64,000 nucleotides of DNA from Balanoglossus misakiensis (Eukaryota > Hemichordata), in NCBI GenBank assembly GCA_040954595.2, contig CM082579.2, forward strand, positions 11,594,001 to 11,658,000, in the 5' to 3' direction. The position numbers and the translations under genes were made by a program. The notes below the pieces were generated by a model that was not told the DNA's origin, ran no database searches, and was given only the letters and a program-made list of their open reading frames with translations. Below, piece by piece: positions 12,301 through 21,977 of the stretch. Each line of letters starts with the position of its first letter. Position 1 is the first letter of the stretch.

Positions 12301-13363
12301 TGCCTTTACTAGTTGATACCAGCAGTGTAACACAGCAAATTTCTACTTTTGTTCGGATCTTTCGTCATCGCCGCAGTCATGATGTTAGACTTACCTGATC
12401 GAACTCGAAGCCTTCTGGGACCGAGTTGATGGATACATTGTGGCGGAGCTGGTAGATCTTCTCAATCACCGAAGTTGCCGCGAATGGTTGACCTTGTTCG
12501 CAGAGGAATCCTTCCCACTTTGGAATCATTGCGGTCGTGGCAATTTCCTTGTCTCGGATAACTTTAGAGGAACCCAAAACGCCAAAGATTTTCTTGATAG
12601 TTGAGGGTTCTTCTATATACACGATGTCATCGTATTGGTGCCAGACAGCTGGAAATTAAATAAAAAAAAAAAAAACAGCAACCGCGATATCATCCAGTTT
12701 ATTCATCACCCACTATACAGTGATCCTTATCGGAAACAGTAATCACGGACCATCTAGGTAATTTGAGATTTTAATGGAAGGCCAGAAATAGAAATGCTTC
12801 TAGAAGTACTTACCATTCGGTCGGCAGCTTTCCGAAGGAAGCTTCAGTTTCCGGGCACCTTTTCTTGATGAAGGAATATATTCCGTGGTCAGAGATGTCT
12901 TACCTTTGAACTCCTTTTGCAAAAAGTACTTATACTCGAAGTTCCACCTCTCAATGTAACGCGGTTCAACATTGAGAACTCCCTCGAAACGCATGTATTT
13001 GCCATGAACTCTGCAAATAAATTTACGACACACGTTTAGAATGAAAATCACGATATGTCTCTTCCGGTGCACTTCAAAACCCGCATCTTTCTTGCAATAT
13101 CGCTCTTATTAGCGGCTCCAGATTCTTACCTTTGCGTTCGCATTTTCATCTCAACGCAGGGCCGAGCCCATCCACCCAACTGACTAACATTGCAGCATAC
13201 AACCAGATCAGCCAGCTCCTTCTTGAACTTGGAGTCTTCGGGCAACAGAACATGGAAATGTATTTTCAATGTCCTCAGCGAGCTTGGGCCTGATCCAAGC
13301 GCTAGAGTGCCGCCTACTTCGAATTCTGACGCTGCTGTGGTTGGTCGCGATGGCGTACTTGAC
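178..13363 (-). CDS. RNF213: RNF213-like giant AAA+ ATPase / E3 ubiquitin ligase, N-terminal stalk portion (multi-exon, runs off left edge)
   Basis: Nineteen minus-strand exons with GT-AG borders join without a phase break: 13130-13363, 12814-13010, 12395-12648, 11714-11982, 11158-11388, 10449-10647, 9890-9945, 8821-9133, 7995-8093, 7392-7508, 6592-6799, 5642-5947, 4410-4999, 3691-3847, 3089-3306, 2305-2448, 1694-1885, 576-1318 and 178-308. They encode about 1,550 residues. Hallmarks seen are a CBM20-like domain, then the motifs WHQYDDI, VLLQFW, PLLHFLRNDCQPF, FNDERTRCLEVF, GIQDLKTYLDL, GYAPLIFDL and LNLYTIEQ, all recalled from the RNF213 family stalk. In that family the stalk precedes six AAA modules, a RING and an RZ finger; none of these lie in the window, so catalysis cannot be judged. 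RNF213 proteins ubiquitylate bacterial LPS and associate with lipid droplets. The true start is uncertain. No stop or frameshift was seen. Confidence 0.8.
576..1318 (-). CDS. RNF213: RNF213-like exon with LNLYTIEQ block and UBA-like segment
   Basis: Starts RKSRVKTRVSFLNNDILLG, continues through ELNLYTIEQILHLRRELA (family block just ahead of the AAA core), then an acidic linker in which the nonamer TPNDRGSPE occurs twice. Next comes a compact segment, roughly FVHALIQEGM..LAKAAYLKCG..GVDFALSWCYDH, with the spacing of a UBA three-helix bundle. It ends in a Ser/Tyr-rich low-complexity tail. The acceptor GTTGTCAG is chosen over an upstream one because it alone keeps phase 0. Confidence 0.72.
1694..1885 (-). 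CDS. RNF213: RNF213-like stalk exon
   Basis: Encodes a basic start (RTEKRGKGKSRED) and then FDDLNDLHSKLMLIS, like the L..LxSKLMLM helix of RNF213. Acceptor TTTTCAG, donor GAG/GTGATT; phase 0-0. Confidence 0.7.
2305..2448 (-). CDS. RNF213: RNF213-like stalk exon, 48 codons
   Basis: Phase 0-0 exon reading EDSAAVLDFLKKLQTTHGSD and ending INEMGQYIIGSF. Acceptor CTGTAG, donor CGG/GTATAC. It is too short for the supplied open-frame minimum but is continuous with both neighbours. Confidence 0.65.
3089..3306 (-). CDS. RNF213: RNF213-like stalk exon (GYAPLIFDL)
   Basis: Encodes GIQDLKTYLDLSMRLVGEED and SGYAPLIFDLP, then a Trp-containing helix. Of two nearby acceptors, TTCCAG at 3307-3312 is chosen because only it restores the phase of the previous exon and recreates the GIQDLK motif. 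Confidence 0.78.
3691..3847 (-). CDS. RNF213: RNF213-like stalk exon (FNDERTRCLEVF)
   Basis: Encodes LLSDFNDERTRCLEVFVDC and DLVDWLRKEI, a block conserved in RNF213 stalks. Acceptor TTGCAG, donor CGG/GTAGGA; phase 0 in, 1 out. Confidence 0.75.
3866..4072. repeat. two adjacent copies of a dispersed intronic repeat
   Basis: Copies at 3866-3973 and 3978-4072 share 'GGTCGACAGCTCACTGTAG'-like sequence and TGCTAGGGRTCAAAT. A third copy lies at 10764-10868, with related flanking sequence beyond it (4125-4330 versus 10900-11050). Confidence 0.7.
4410..4999 (-). CDS. RNF213: RNF213-like stalk exon, 590 bp
   Basis: Begins VIDDINAKLRKQVDEL, continues with SSFQGSRIYKKQW and ends in LKEKYNMTGDFRAVEIL, a recurring RNF213 pattern (T-G-D-F-x-A). 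Acceptor TTTTCCAG with a good pyrimidine tract; donor CAG/GTACAA. Helical throughout. Confidence 0.72.
5310..5470. repeat. dispersed repeat, paired with 42775-42915
   Basis: Both places contain TATGGGTCCCATA, GTTGCTAGCAAG and GTTGCAAACAAT...GGTTGTTACTTTGTATTA in the same order. One copy is in an intron of each large gene. Confidence 0.7.
5642..5947 (-). CDS. RNF213: RNF213-like stalk exon
   Basis: Encodes RKEWKNEYLSQKTRDHL, then HGQILDGTILLSDALEVM and helices. Acceptor TTTACAG, donor AAAG/GTAAGC; phase 1 on both sides. Confidence 0.65.
6001..6353. mobile_element. hairpin MITE with about 145-bp inverted arms
   Basis: The left arm (TTAAAGGGACAAAGTCTCTC ...) is the near-perfect reverse complement of the right arm ending in GAGAGAGTTTGTCCCTTAA. 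TTAA occurs at both outer ends, compatible with a TTAA target site. There is no coding sequence. It sits in an intron of the RNF213-like gene. Confidence 0.85.
6592..6799 (-). CDS. RNF213: RNF213-like stalk exon
   Basis: Encodes DRKVGDILEVVCTAFV and a helical run ending in LLQILKFTG. Acceptor ACACAG, donor GTTAGT, phase 0 in and 1 out. Confidence 0.62.
7392..8093 (-). CDS. RNF213: RNF213-like stalk exons (7995-8093 and 7392-7508)
   Basis: Two short phase 0-0 exons of 33 and 39 codons: LTNRLYTAELGSEEDNAAW... and LSKGQKIDLFCYLNT.... Both have clear CAG or TAG acceptors and GTAGGT / GTACGT donors. No domain can be named within them; assignment rests on phase continuity. Confidence 0.6.
8821..9133 (-). 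CDS. RNF213: RNF213-like stalk exon
   Basis: All-helical sequence (NVLKRLVEVLHS, LSFTFLTSCRA, CKWLRLVLMKV). Acceptor ACTCCAG, donor CAG/GTATGC; phase 2 in, phase 0 out, consistent with both neighbours. Confidence 0.65.
9890..10647 (-). CDS. RNF213: RNF213-like stalk exons (10449-10647 and 9890-9945)
   Basis: The first exon encodes QKFEITEKLEPLFCLDYLLP, an FLTDVDQL segment and NDVLIITLDRLLS; the second is only 56 bp (NIEKVLDQAIKHE). Phases 2-0 and 0-2 join cleanly to both neighbours. The donor of the long exon (AAG/GTGAAG) was chosen because it keeps this phase; a cryptic alternative nearby is possible. Confidence 0.6.
10050..10205. repeat. dispersed repeat family (CCATGAGAATGT type), copy 1
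   Basis: Core 'GTTGTTTGTCCTG...CATGAGAATGT...GGTCTCATGG'. Related copies are seen near 27080-27190, 31740-31870 (opposite strand), 41600-41685, 51570-51715 and, truncated, 53085-53130. All lie in introns of the two genes. Confidence 0.7.
11158..11388 (-). CDS. RNF213: RNF213-like stalk exon (PLLHFLRNDCQPF)
   Basis: Encodes DALIALYNGN, WLHGMPLLHFLRNDCQPF and LWAGVAGIE, a conserved RNF213 stalk block. The acceptor CCATAG lies only about 6 bp from a CATA-type repeat copy (11395 onward), so its pyrimidine tract is repeat-derived. Donor is GAG/GTGATG. Confidence 0.75.
11395..11633. repeat. CATA microsatellite with 120-bp anchor sequence
   Basis: Anchor 'CAAGATATCCACAAAAGAAAG ... GGTAAACATACAGGCACATA' (11395-11520) followed by a CATA tract. 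The same anchor occurs three times at 49.1-49.9 kb. The anchor begins about 6 bp upstream of an exon acceptor of the RNF213-like gene. Confidence 0.85.
11714..11982 (-). CDS. RNF213: RNF213-like stalk exon
   Basis: Opens VLLQFWTPKLRRLRGKLN, then an acidic linker and helices (SAATMLYIIHQY). Acceptor TTATAG, donor GTAAGTC; phase 0 in, phase 2 out, matching the next exon. Confidence 0.7.
12395..12648 (-). CDS. RNF213: RNF213-like exon after CBM20 (WHQYDDI motif)
   Basis: Donor GTAAGT at its left end, acceptor TTTCCAG at its right end. It reads VWHQYDDIVYIEEPS followed by a helical segment. The WHQYDDI block directly after CBM20 is the strongest single family marker in this gene. Phase 1 in, phase 0 out. 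Confidence 0.75.
12814..13363 (-). CDS. RNF213: RNF213-like exons (13130-13363 and 12814-13010): CBM20-type carbohydrate-binding domain
   Basis: Exon 13130-13363 starts with a Ser/Thr/Pro-rich stretch and then the first beta strands, KIHFHVLLPEDS followed by VVCCNVSQLGGW, the usual CBM20 'strand, then xLGxW' pattern. Exon 12814-13010 continues with KYMRFEGVLNV and FEYKYFLQKEF, the 'G..l.....EYKY' end of the same domain. The phase-2 intron splits the domain between its early and late strands. RNF213 proteins are known to carry a CBM20 near the N terminus, so position and content agree. Acceptor for the first exon is GATAG at 13364-13368. Confidence 0.72.
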
Positions 13364-13439
13364 CTATCAGGTATTGCCAATAACACACAAAACAACGCTT
13401 AAAAGCCGATAATCGTATTATGCGCATGTGCGTTTTTTC

Positions 13440-13805
13440 TTGTGTACAAACATTAAGTCCAATCCAACTATTCTACGAATATTGCGTTCGATGCATTCAA
13501 ATTAACTTCATTCCATATTGCATGCGTACTGTATTAGTAGACTTTAGTTTTGGCCCTTCTTTTCACCAAATTTGCTGTCTTTCCCGATCTCCGGCACAGA
13601 TTGTTAGCTACACAACACCAACACCGCGTCAGTGAAGAGCCTTGCAGCGAACCTTGGGCTGTGAGAGAGTCTAAGACTATGGTCACCGCCATCTTGTCTT
13701 TTGTTAGGATAGCACGCTGTGTTATGGCATTGACTGCATTACATTTTTTTGTAACCAGAGTAGTCACTGGTTTGGCATATGCGCATAAGAGGATCGTCGC
13801 CCATT
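13440..13805. repeat. dispersed repeat, inverted copy at 54398-54665
   Basis: The reverse complement of 54398-54665 matches blocks of this stretch (GTAACCAGAGT..., CAAGATGGYGG, CCGATCTCCG, CATGCGYAC). Weak open frames on both strands within it are not credible genes. Confidence 0.6.
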
Positions 13806-13988
13806 AAAGAACCACTGTATTTATTTCATTGTGTGCATATCTGCTCCATGCCAGCACGTTACCCTGTTATTGCAGTTAAAATCTTTCCAAACGTCTTCAG
13901 ACTCAATGTTCAATTTGAACTTGATATTAACAATCACGGGTGCAAGACGAGTTGTGGTATGTGTAGAAAAGTGGTTTTCTAAGCCATT

Positions 13989-14866
13989 CGCCTATAACAT
14001 TGTTAATTAAAGTCTAACTGAAGCGAAGAATGCATAATATTGTTGGAGGATGCGATGACATTTGGGACAAGTGATCAGTTTCTTCTTGGCGTTCAAATTT
14101 GCAAGTGAAAACGTTGCTGCCTCCATCATTAAATGTTCTGAAACATCGTGACATAAAGAAAATGATTGGACACAATTTTGTATTTAAGTAGCTCTACTTC
14201 TATCTTTTCCCGCCTAAAATATTGGTTTGTGACAAATAGTCTGTCACGGTATTCTCAAGGATTTCTATTTATCATTACAGTTGACGTCTAAACACCCATC
14301 GAAATGTTACTTACACGCAGGTAAAACCTGACATCAACCGACGGTGTTTAGTGTTAGTAGTCCTGTTTCAAAATGACCTACATTACAGGTCCTATGCACA
14401 CGTATTACATGTTCTGATTGGTTTATCCGCCTATAACATTGTTAATTAAAGTCTAACTGAAGCGAAGAATGCATAATATTGTTGGAGGATGCGATGACAT
14501 TTGGGACAAGTGATCAGTTTCTTCTTGGCGTTCAAATTTGCAAGTGAAAACGTTGCTGCCTCCATCATTAAATGTTCTGAAACATCGTGACATAAAGAAA
14601 ATGATTGGACACAATTTTGTATTTAAGTAGCTCTACTTCTATCTTTTCCCGCCTAAAATATTGGTTTGTGACAAATAGTCTGTCACGGTATTCTCAAGGA
14701 TTTCTATTTATCATTACAGTTGACGTCTAAACACCCATCGAAATGTTACTTACACGCAGGTAAAACCTGACATCAACCGACGGTGTTTAGTGTTAGTAGT
14801 CCTGTTTCAAAATGACCTACATTACAGGTCCTATGCACACGTATTACATGTTCTGATTGGTTTATC
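13989..14866. repeat. 439-bp tandem duplication, two apparently identical copies
   Basis: Copies 13989-14427 and 14428-14866 read the same base for base by eye. Each holds a short minus-strand frame (about 41 codons, with a TTTCAG acceptor just upstream) containing KKKLITCPKCHRILQQ, a CPxC knuckle. It has no good donor, so I do not call it an exon. Confidence 0.9.
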
Positions 14867-16531
14867 CGCTTCTCTAAGGTCCACTTGCGGCTCGCTGATT
14901 GGAGGGACCTTATGTGTTAGGTCTTATTACTATGTATTATTCACCAGACCTTGTAGGTTAGGTCTTATTACTATGCATTATTCACTTTACAGCTCCCTGA
15001 TTGGTTAATGTGTAGGTCTGGTCCTCCAGTGTTCACTGCCTCATTATGTAGGACCTTGTAGGTTAGGTCTTATTAATATGTATTTATTCACCATACAGCT
15101 CCCTGATTGGTTAACGTGTCAGTCTGGTCCCCCCAGTGTTCACTGCCTCATTGTGAAATGTCCCATGTGCTTCCTGGCTAGCGTTGTGGTAACACATTAT
15201 TCGGGGTGTCCGCAGATCGTTCATTGATTTTCTGAGAAATAGCCTGACTGATACTATCTCCAACATAAACCGCACCCTGGAAAGATTAAATGATCTTTTA
15301 GGTGGACTTTGAAAATCTGATTAACTCATCTAAGCATTTTTGCTAACAGTTGTATATTTTTTTAATCACCCTCCTACTTCTCATCATCAATATTATTATT
15401 GTTGTTTTACTATTTTAAAGTAAATATGTTTTGACGAACATGTTGTGATAAGGAGCACGTTGTCCGTTTATACATTCGTATATTGTTTTCATAAAAATGG
15501 AACTATGACGGTGCAGCTTCGTGAAAGAAGTTCAATAAAAGTAATCATACCTGTAAAGCAACTAATGAGGTATCCCAATTAAAGAAATGCAATGCTATTC
15601 TAAACATTTCTATTTTTGGTTTGCTCGAATGAATAGCACACACTTCGTATTCAGCCAGGTGTTACACGAAGTGATGCGCTGAAAGGCATTACGTAACAAA
15701 ACACTAGCCCATTTCAACAAACCGCCACTGGAAATAAAATACGAAATTTCTCCTGACAACAATCTAGTTCACAGTATCACATAAAATGCCATGAATAGTG
15801 AAGGAAAAGGTGAAATCCAATCATTATATGAGTGCCTTTCTTTATACACTGGGATCGAGCTTCGACAACGCGCAGGCAGCATGGCAGACAGAATACGACA
15901 ACTGTATTCAGAAAGTACAAAAGACTTTGCATAACGAGGCAGTGAAAATTGGCGACCTACACATTAACCAATCAGGGAGCTGAAAATTGAATAAATGCAT
16001 GTTAATAAGACCTAACCTATAAGGTCTAGTGAATAAATACATATTAATAAGACCTAACCTACAAGGTCCTGTATAATGAGGCAGTGAACACATGGGGGAC
16101 CAGACTAACACGTTAACCAATCAGGGAGCTGTATGGTGAATAAATACATATTAATAAGACCTAACCTACAAGGTCCTGCATAATGAGGCAGTGAACACAT
16201 GGGGGACCAGACTAACACGTTAACCAATCAGGGAGCTGTATGGTGAATAAATACATATTAATAAGACCTAACCTACAAGGTCCTGCATAATGAGGCAGTG
16301 AACACTGGAGGACCAGACCTACACATTAACCAATCAGGGAGCTCTAAAGTGAATAATACATAGTAATAAGACCTAAGCTACAAGGTCTAGTGAATAATAC
16401 ATAGTAATAAGACCTAACCTACAAGGTCCCTCCAATCAGCGAGCCGCAAGTGGACCTAAGATTACCAGATCGACCAATCACAGATGTCGGTACTTATGTC
16501 TTGGACCTGACTTATGAAACAGGACTAGTAG
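14794..16531. mobile_element. foldback-type element with long inverted arms made of short tandem units
   Basis: The left arm starts TAGTAGTCCTGTTTC and the right arm ends GAAACAGGACTAGTAG. Both arms contain repeated units with TAGGTTAGGTCTTATTA, CAGCTCCCTGATTGGTTAA and CACTGCCTCATT, in opposite orientation. The left arm is about 370 bp; the right is about 590 bp because the ~107-bp unit occurs more often. The centre holds no recognisable transposase. Confidence 0.85.
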
Positions 16532-16665
16532 ATCATTGAAATAAATGTCAAGATAGTGTCACTAAGGTATAGTTCGTGTTAATAGTTCTAGTCTTGCTTC
16601 CAAGTCACTTTTCTCATTCATGAACTATTTCTCCCTGCAATATCTTTGCGTTCAAGTTGCCATAC

Positions 16666-16727
16666 CGGTAAGCCGCTGGATGAGCGGCACGCCTTCCTGT
16701 AGCGTCTTGCCAATCCTCGTCGTCCAT
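16666..16727 (-). CDS. candidate first coding exon of the RNF213-like gene
   Basis: An ATG at 16725-16727 opens about 20 codons beginning MDDEDWQDATGRR and ends at a GTATGG donor in phase 2, exactly the phase needed by the 13130-13363 exon, giving an Arg codon at the junction. The intron would be 3.3 kb and filled with repeats. There is no homology support, so this is a phase-compatible guess; other upstream exons may exist. Confidence 0.35.
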
Positions 16728-17076
16728 CTTCTAAGTCCGCAGAGATCCTTCACTGTAGTTCGACATTGGTAGCGAGACGCTATTGTTTGAAACTGCAAAT
16801 ATCAAAGAGCGGGTGAAATCAACAATGGCATTGCATCGCAACTCAAAAATGGTATATATAATAGCGCATCGTCATCCTAGAAAGATATCACTTCGAGATG
16901 TAACGGGCTCAAAGTACAGAAACATAAAGTAGGCTGGCTGTTTTGTCTGTTTTGTTGTCGCTTACAATGTTTTATTGATACTCAAAGCAAAAATACTGAG
17001 AAAATGGTCCAAATTTGGAATAACCGGGGCTTTAAATGTATCTAAATTCATAGTTTGAGTAAACTTAAACCCCCAC

Positions 17077-17100
17077 CGCTCGGTAGGGCCCTACCGAGCG
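17077..17100. repeat. perfect 24-bp palindrome
   Basis: CGCTCGGTAGGG followed directly by its reverse complement. It stands at the edge of a GC-rich block (17100-17450). It could be a cruciform or the junction of a lost element. Confidence 0.9.
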
Positions 17101-17550
17101 AAAATCAATAAAATGTGGGCGTGGCTAAAGCTCTGACGCCACTATATATTGTTACAACAATTGACCTCAAATGGGCATCCCGTGCCCGCCAAAAGCAAAC
17201 ACCGATCCAGCTAGTTCTTACGTACCCGCGGAACGTGTTGTCAGCTGAATCTATCGTGTCGACACGAATTATCAAGATAGCGGTCACTGAAGAGCAGGAG
17301 AAAGCACTGGCAATTTTCTCTGCCGAGCTTTCGGTCATCGACCGGCGGGGGCACATAAGTTCACCTGCTGCGACCGCGCGGGTTAGTACCGTGCGTGGTA
17401 TCGGCTACCGGCGAGTTTGATGCGGGGGACACTGCCGGTCTATCGGATGCAGCAGCCGTCGAAGTAAACACCGTGTCCATGAGCACATCGGCTTCCGGAG
17501 ATTCGGTCAACTCCTGTGAATTTTGTTTTTGTTCGCTATGTGTTACCACA
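17100..17550. other. GC-rich, CpG-rich block with open frames on both strands
   Basis: Clearly richer in CG dinucleotides than its surroundings, with frames of 101 codons on plus and 62 and 83 codons on minus. A minus-strand candidate exon (AATTCACAG acceptor, CAG/GTGAAC donor) would encode a Ser/Thr/Pro-rich segment. It could be a CpG island or promoter or an unrecognised exon; I cannot decide. Confidence 0.35.
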
Positions 17551-18266
17551 CATAGGCAGTCTTGGCTAGTCCGTGGTCTCTACCCGAATTTACCCGGTGT
17601 TTCTTACGTTGGGCATGAATATGGCACTGATGAGGCTTTCCCCTCTTCACTTTGTACGGTTGGTACACAAATACAAACGGTCCTTTTCAGGACCAACACA
17701 ATTTCCAAGAAGAGAACTACCGATTTTATGGATGTGTGCATGTTCATGTGTGATAAATTTGGTATGATCATATCCTCATTTTCAGGTCACGCACACTTTG
17801 CAATCAACGCCAAAATGTATCAATGGTGCCCAATTTTGATTTGCATAATATGTCAATCACGCAGATTCAAACTGAACATCGTACCGATATACCGGTCATA
17901 TCTTGGGGACAAAATGATTTCATCTTCGGTTTTCGAAAGTATTTTCAAATTGTATTGCACCAGAAACCGCGGATGTCGTGCTGAATAAACTCATGCACTC
18001 CTTTCTGAATTTAGAGACCAAAAAAATCATCGGTAGACCTAAATTTACTGTCTTTTATGGACAACGTCCGTTCTGTTGTTAGTGAGTTTGAATCTCCCAC
18101 CATTATGCCAACTCTCGCGTGCTCTCGCGCTTTTATACGGGAGTTGGGGGTTTAAGGCACGACCGAGTATAGTATCGTGTCGTTACTTAGTGTCTCGGAA
18201 ATTTATGGCTTATGGGGATTTGTACTCTGTCTTCTATATGATGTATCTGGATTTAAGGTAGTACAC

Positions 18267-18530
18267 ACCTCGAAAATAATAAAACGGGGTCACCGTGCAA
18301 AACTTTAAATGAGAGAGAAAAATTGTATCGAATTCGACATTCAAAATGGCCGACAATCTCTGTGTTTACTCTATACATGGATGGAGAAAAATTGAATGTC
18401 ATTTTTAATATTTAAAAAAGACGGTGAGCACCATATTTTCTTCATCGTTTTCAAAAAGGGTCATCATATACTTTAGTATAGAAAAGACTGGAAAGGTTTG
18501 AAGGAGTAACATTTTTCTGAAAATCCCCCC
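18267..18530. repeat. dispersed repeat family ('TCAAAATGGCCGWCAATCTC')
   Basis: Shares ordered blocks with 24855-25115, 34555-34760 and 54680-54935: a 'GAGAGAAAAATTGT' entry, 'CAAAATGGCCG...CTCTGTGTT', 'TGGAGA', an AAAAGAC...GGTTTGGA segment and a TTTCTGAAAAT end. The last two copies lie in pentraxin/FTP introns. Confidence 0.65.
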
Positions 18531-19144
18531 CCCCCCCCCTGGCGCGTACTAAACGTACCACGCATAAAAACATATCGCGCAGGTAGCATGCAGCGCCCCC
18601 GAAAAGCGTTGTATTTATAACGGTTAAACAATAATCGGAAAGAGCGTCCATATTGTGCCAATCAATTCTGGCGGTACGTTGCTTGGAGACCAGTCTGAAC
18701 CAAGCCAATATTGAGAGCGTGACAAGGAGGCAAACACATAGTTCGTGTCGTCGCTCTCGGCGGAAACGTTTTTTTTTCGTTTACACTAAGTCTAAATGTA
18801 CGGCCATATGATCGCAAGATATGATAATAGTAGTAAGATTCATAGCAAGTGTATAATGGGAGCGACAAGTCACATAAGGGACTGTTTAATTAACAGTAAG
18901 AGCACACACCAAGAGTCTGGGTCGAAAAGTGTAGGCCGTACAATTTGGCGAGGTTTGACTGGAAAACCTCGCCCACTTGTCTGCACTACGATTGTCTGTA
19001 TGGACCATTCTGGAAGATAGTGTATGTCCGGAATTTGTTTTACTTCTGACAGACATGTAGTTGCCCTATTTTATTGATCATTAGGGTCAACAAGTACAGC
19101 CATCGTGGAAGAGCCAAAGGTTGTTTGTTATCGTTGATAACATT

Positions 19145-19177
19145 GTGCACAGTCCCTCTATTACAGGGACTGTGCAC
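19145..19177. repeat. 13-bp perfect stem with 7-nt loop
   Basis: GTGCACAGTCCCT - CTATTAC - AGGGACTGTGCAC. A partial version (ATTACAGGGACTGTG) also occurs near 8791, so it is likely the tip of a dispersed element. Confidence 0.8.
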
Positions 19178-21429
19178 TGTGCGATACTAGTTCAGACAGC
19201 GACGCAATGCGTCGGATTTTGGGTTTAGCCCGCGGATGTCGAGGGAGACCGCGCCGTAGCATCAAGATGAGCGCTCGAGCTCACCGTAGGACGGCGGGTT
19301 AATCACGGTCCCTCTCACTTCGCGAAAATCGGAGTCCCGGCTATTCAGACAATTTCACCAGTAGTCTGATAATTAAGCAAAGTGAGGCCGTGTTTTGGGG
19401 TCGTTTCCAAGGATACCTGGCTCCGGGTCTTGATATTGCAATTTGACAGTGCGTGGGGGAAATTTGACCAGAGGGAGTATTTGCCATCAGTTTTCCAAAG
19501 AAATTGGCAAATTAACATTTGGTTCTTCGTGTGATGGATGTGAACAAGGGTACTGCTTGAAATGAAGAAAATATTCTGACCTAACGAAATGATGAAGCCT
19601 ATTCATCATTCGTAAGCAAAGAACTTGAATGTGGCAGATTAACAACAAGCTACATGCATTGCAATTCCTTAATTATAGTATGTAAATACGACACGATTTT
19701 TAATTGAGTTCGTGATTCACTTCCGAATATCATGAAAAAAGTTTTACTGGAGAAAACCACGGCCACGTGAGATAATAAATTGAAATTAACCTTAAGACAT
19801 TAACCTTTTTTAACAGTAAGTGTTGCACAATGCTCAGACATGATCGATCTTGATAACACTTATAGATAAACCCAATGTTATTAGCAACCGCCATCATAGA
19901 CAAACAATACACCCATCATGGATTTCAGCCAAAACTGAACTGAACAAATTGGCCCCATTCTGACAATGTGTTTGCAGGCCATTTTTGTTCATGACCCTCA
20001 ACAGTGCCGATAATGAATGTACCTAAAGCATGGTTCCAACTTACACTAAGGGGCTCTGTGAACTTGCGATTGGTCCACAAGATGTTCAACCCAGTTCACA
20101 TTGTCAATGATGACTGTTGACATGGCCACCGTGAGGGGCATATATGAAATGAGACACGGAACAATCACAAGACGCTGGTGGTATCCACCTGCTTTAAAGG
20201 GCTCACAATACCTTATTAATCGAATGTACTAGAGATTGTCATATATATGCCAAATGAACAGACTGGGTCTTAAAGTATAGTGGTATATTTGATATTGCCG
20301 AAGTACATGTTTCTAGGCTAGCATAAGATATAAGAAATGGACCGATTGGTAGCTGGTATGAGAAGCATGTGCGGAGCAATAATTATGACCAGAAGAGAAA
20401 CTAACAATCATATCAGCTATGAAATTTAAGAGAGTGGAAGAAACCAAATTTACACATGGCGATTCGATTAATTTGAAATTGCGCACCAGAAGAGCGCGCC
20501 AAAAACCGAGCCTGAATAAATATAATTCAAGAATGCCATGATGAACAAACAAACAAACAAAAACAGTTTGGTATGTATGAAATAAAATGTCTACTCTCGC
20601 GATTTTAAAACCGTGCTGACCCCTATCGGCCATTTCGAAAACAGGGTGGCTTCCACCACCGCATTGACCCACCCAGTTACAGAAATTGACATGTCCCTTA
20701 GCCTTAGTGTGTCTTCTTTCGTTTTAAATGGTTACCATAGATAACATCATCTAGTCGATAAGAGTTATGGTGTCATATTCTTATCGGCCAGAAAGATCAC
20801 TCAAAGTGAAACGAAACGCAGAGATCTATAGCCAATTTAAATAGTTGAAAATTATGTTTATTGGGTTGCAGTGTTCCATCGAAAACGGTAAAATGTACTA
20901 TACGCGTAGCCTACTATACAAAAAACATTAAAATTCAGACACGGATTTCCAACATTCGCTTTCCCCAATACAACATTCACAGTAGCATTTCAAGGTATCC
21001 GAAAACTCAATTTCTGATGGTCTAAAACACATTTTCAACCTGGGCACGCTATACTTTGAATGGCGGAAAATAGAGTCGGAAGTTGAAAATACGTTTGGAT
21101 TTGGGTTGCGGATTCTACACCACACGCATTCCAGGAATCCAACCTTTTCATTTGTTGAGGAAACTCATGCGTTTCCCAATTTTAAAGTAAATTTACCCAA
21201 AAGTTTTACGATAACCCTATTCCACTATACCAGTCACAATATTACTAAAAGTGCATCAGTGAACAACTGCACGTCAATCATGATTTCTAATGAGAAATTG
21301 GGATGGAGAGAGACAGAGAAAAAGAGATATGGTTCCTACCTGTCAACGCTGTTCGTCACACGCGGAACTGACAAACCGTTAACCAGTACCCGGTACTGGT
21401 TCCACCGCAATTGTAATTTGAATATCCGG

Positions 21430-21977
21430 ATCGATGTAGATAACGAGTGGTTCGAACGTTAATACCTTTGACCTGGTCCGCCTTGTCATTTTGTGTGACG
21501 GTATATTGTTTCATGCCTGTGGCGTTATAGACACAGTCGTTCTTGTACACTTGTGGTCTCTCAATAATATACGAAATAATAAATGCAATATAATGTCAAA
21601 AAATTCCCGCGGGAAACCTCGAGCACCAATCCTATTATAAGTATTACAAGAGGCATTTTTTGCGTTATTCTGGCCTAATGAACTCTTTATTATGAATTCA
21701 TAGACAATACATTGCATTTCTTACTTCAAGCAAGGTAATAGCAGGGTTCTGACTTTGGTCGATTAAACAGAGTGGATCCGATTTTCTCTCTAACCGAGGC
21801 CAACTTTAAGCTTAGGACGTCTTCGTTACGGGTACAGCACGACACAAATCTGAAAGGCGCGCGCATGCACAGCGTCCCGGCCGTTCCCAATGACATTGAA
21901 CGCATACACACTGTCCTCGATAGGCATCGTCACAAAGTTCAAAATATCTCAGTTGTCTGATCTCCGAGACAGTCTTT
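21430..21977. repeat. 548-bp segment, source copy of a nearby duplication
   Basis: About 98% identical by eye to 22946-23493. On minus it contains a frame with DSVYAFNVIGNGRDAVHARA followed by a stop, plus a longer frame (21812-22129) in another phase. Neither is recognised. Confidence 0.85.

Noticed and set aside
17395-17988. Plus-strand 197-codon frame
   Set aside because: No homology recognised; the first half lies in the CpG-rich block open on both strands and the second half looks random.
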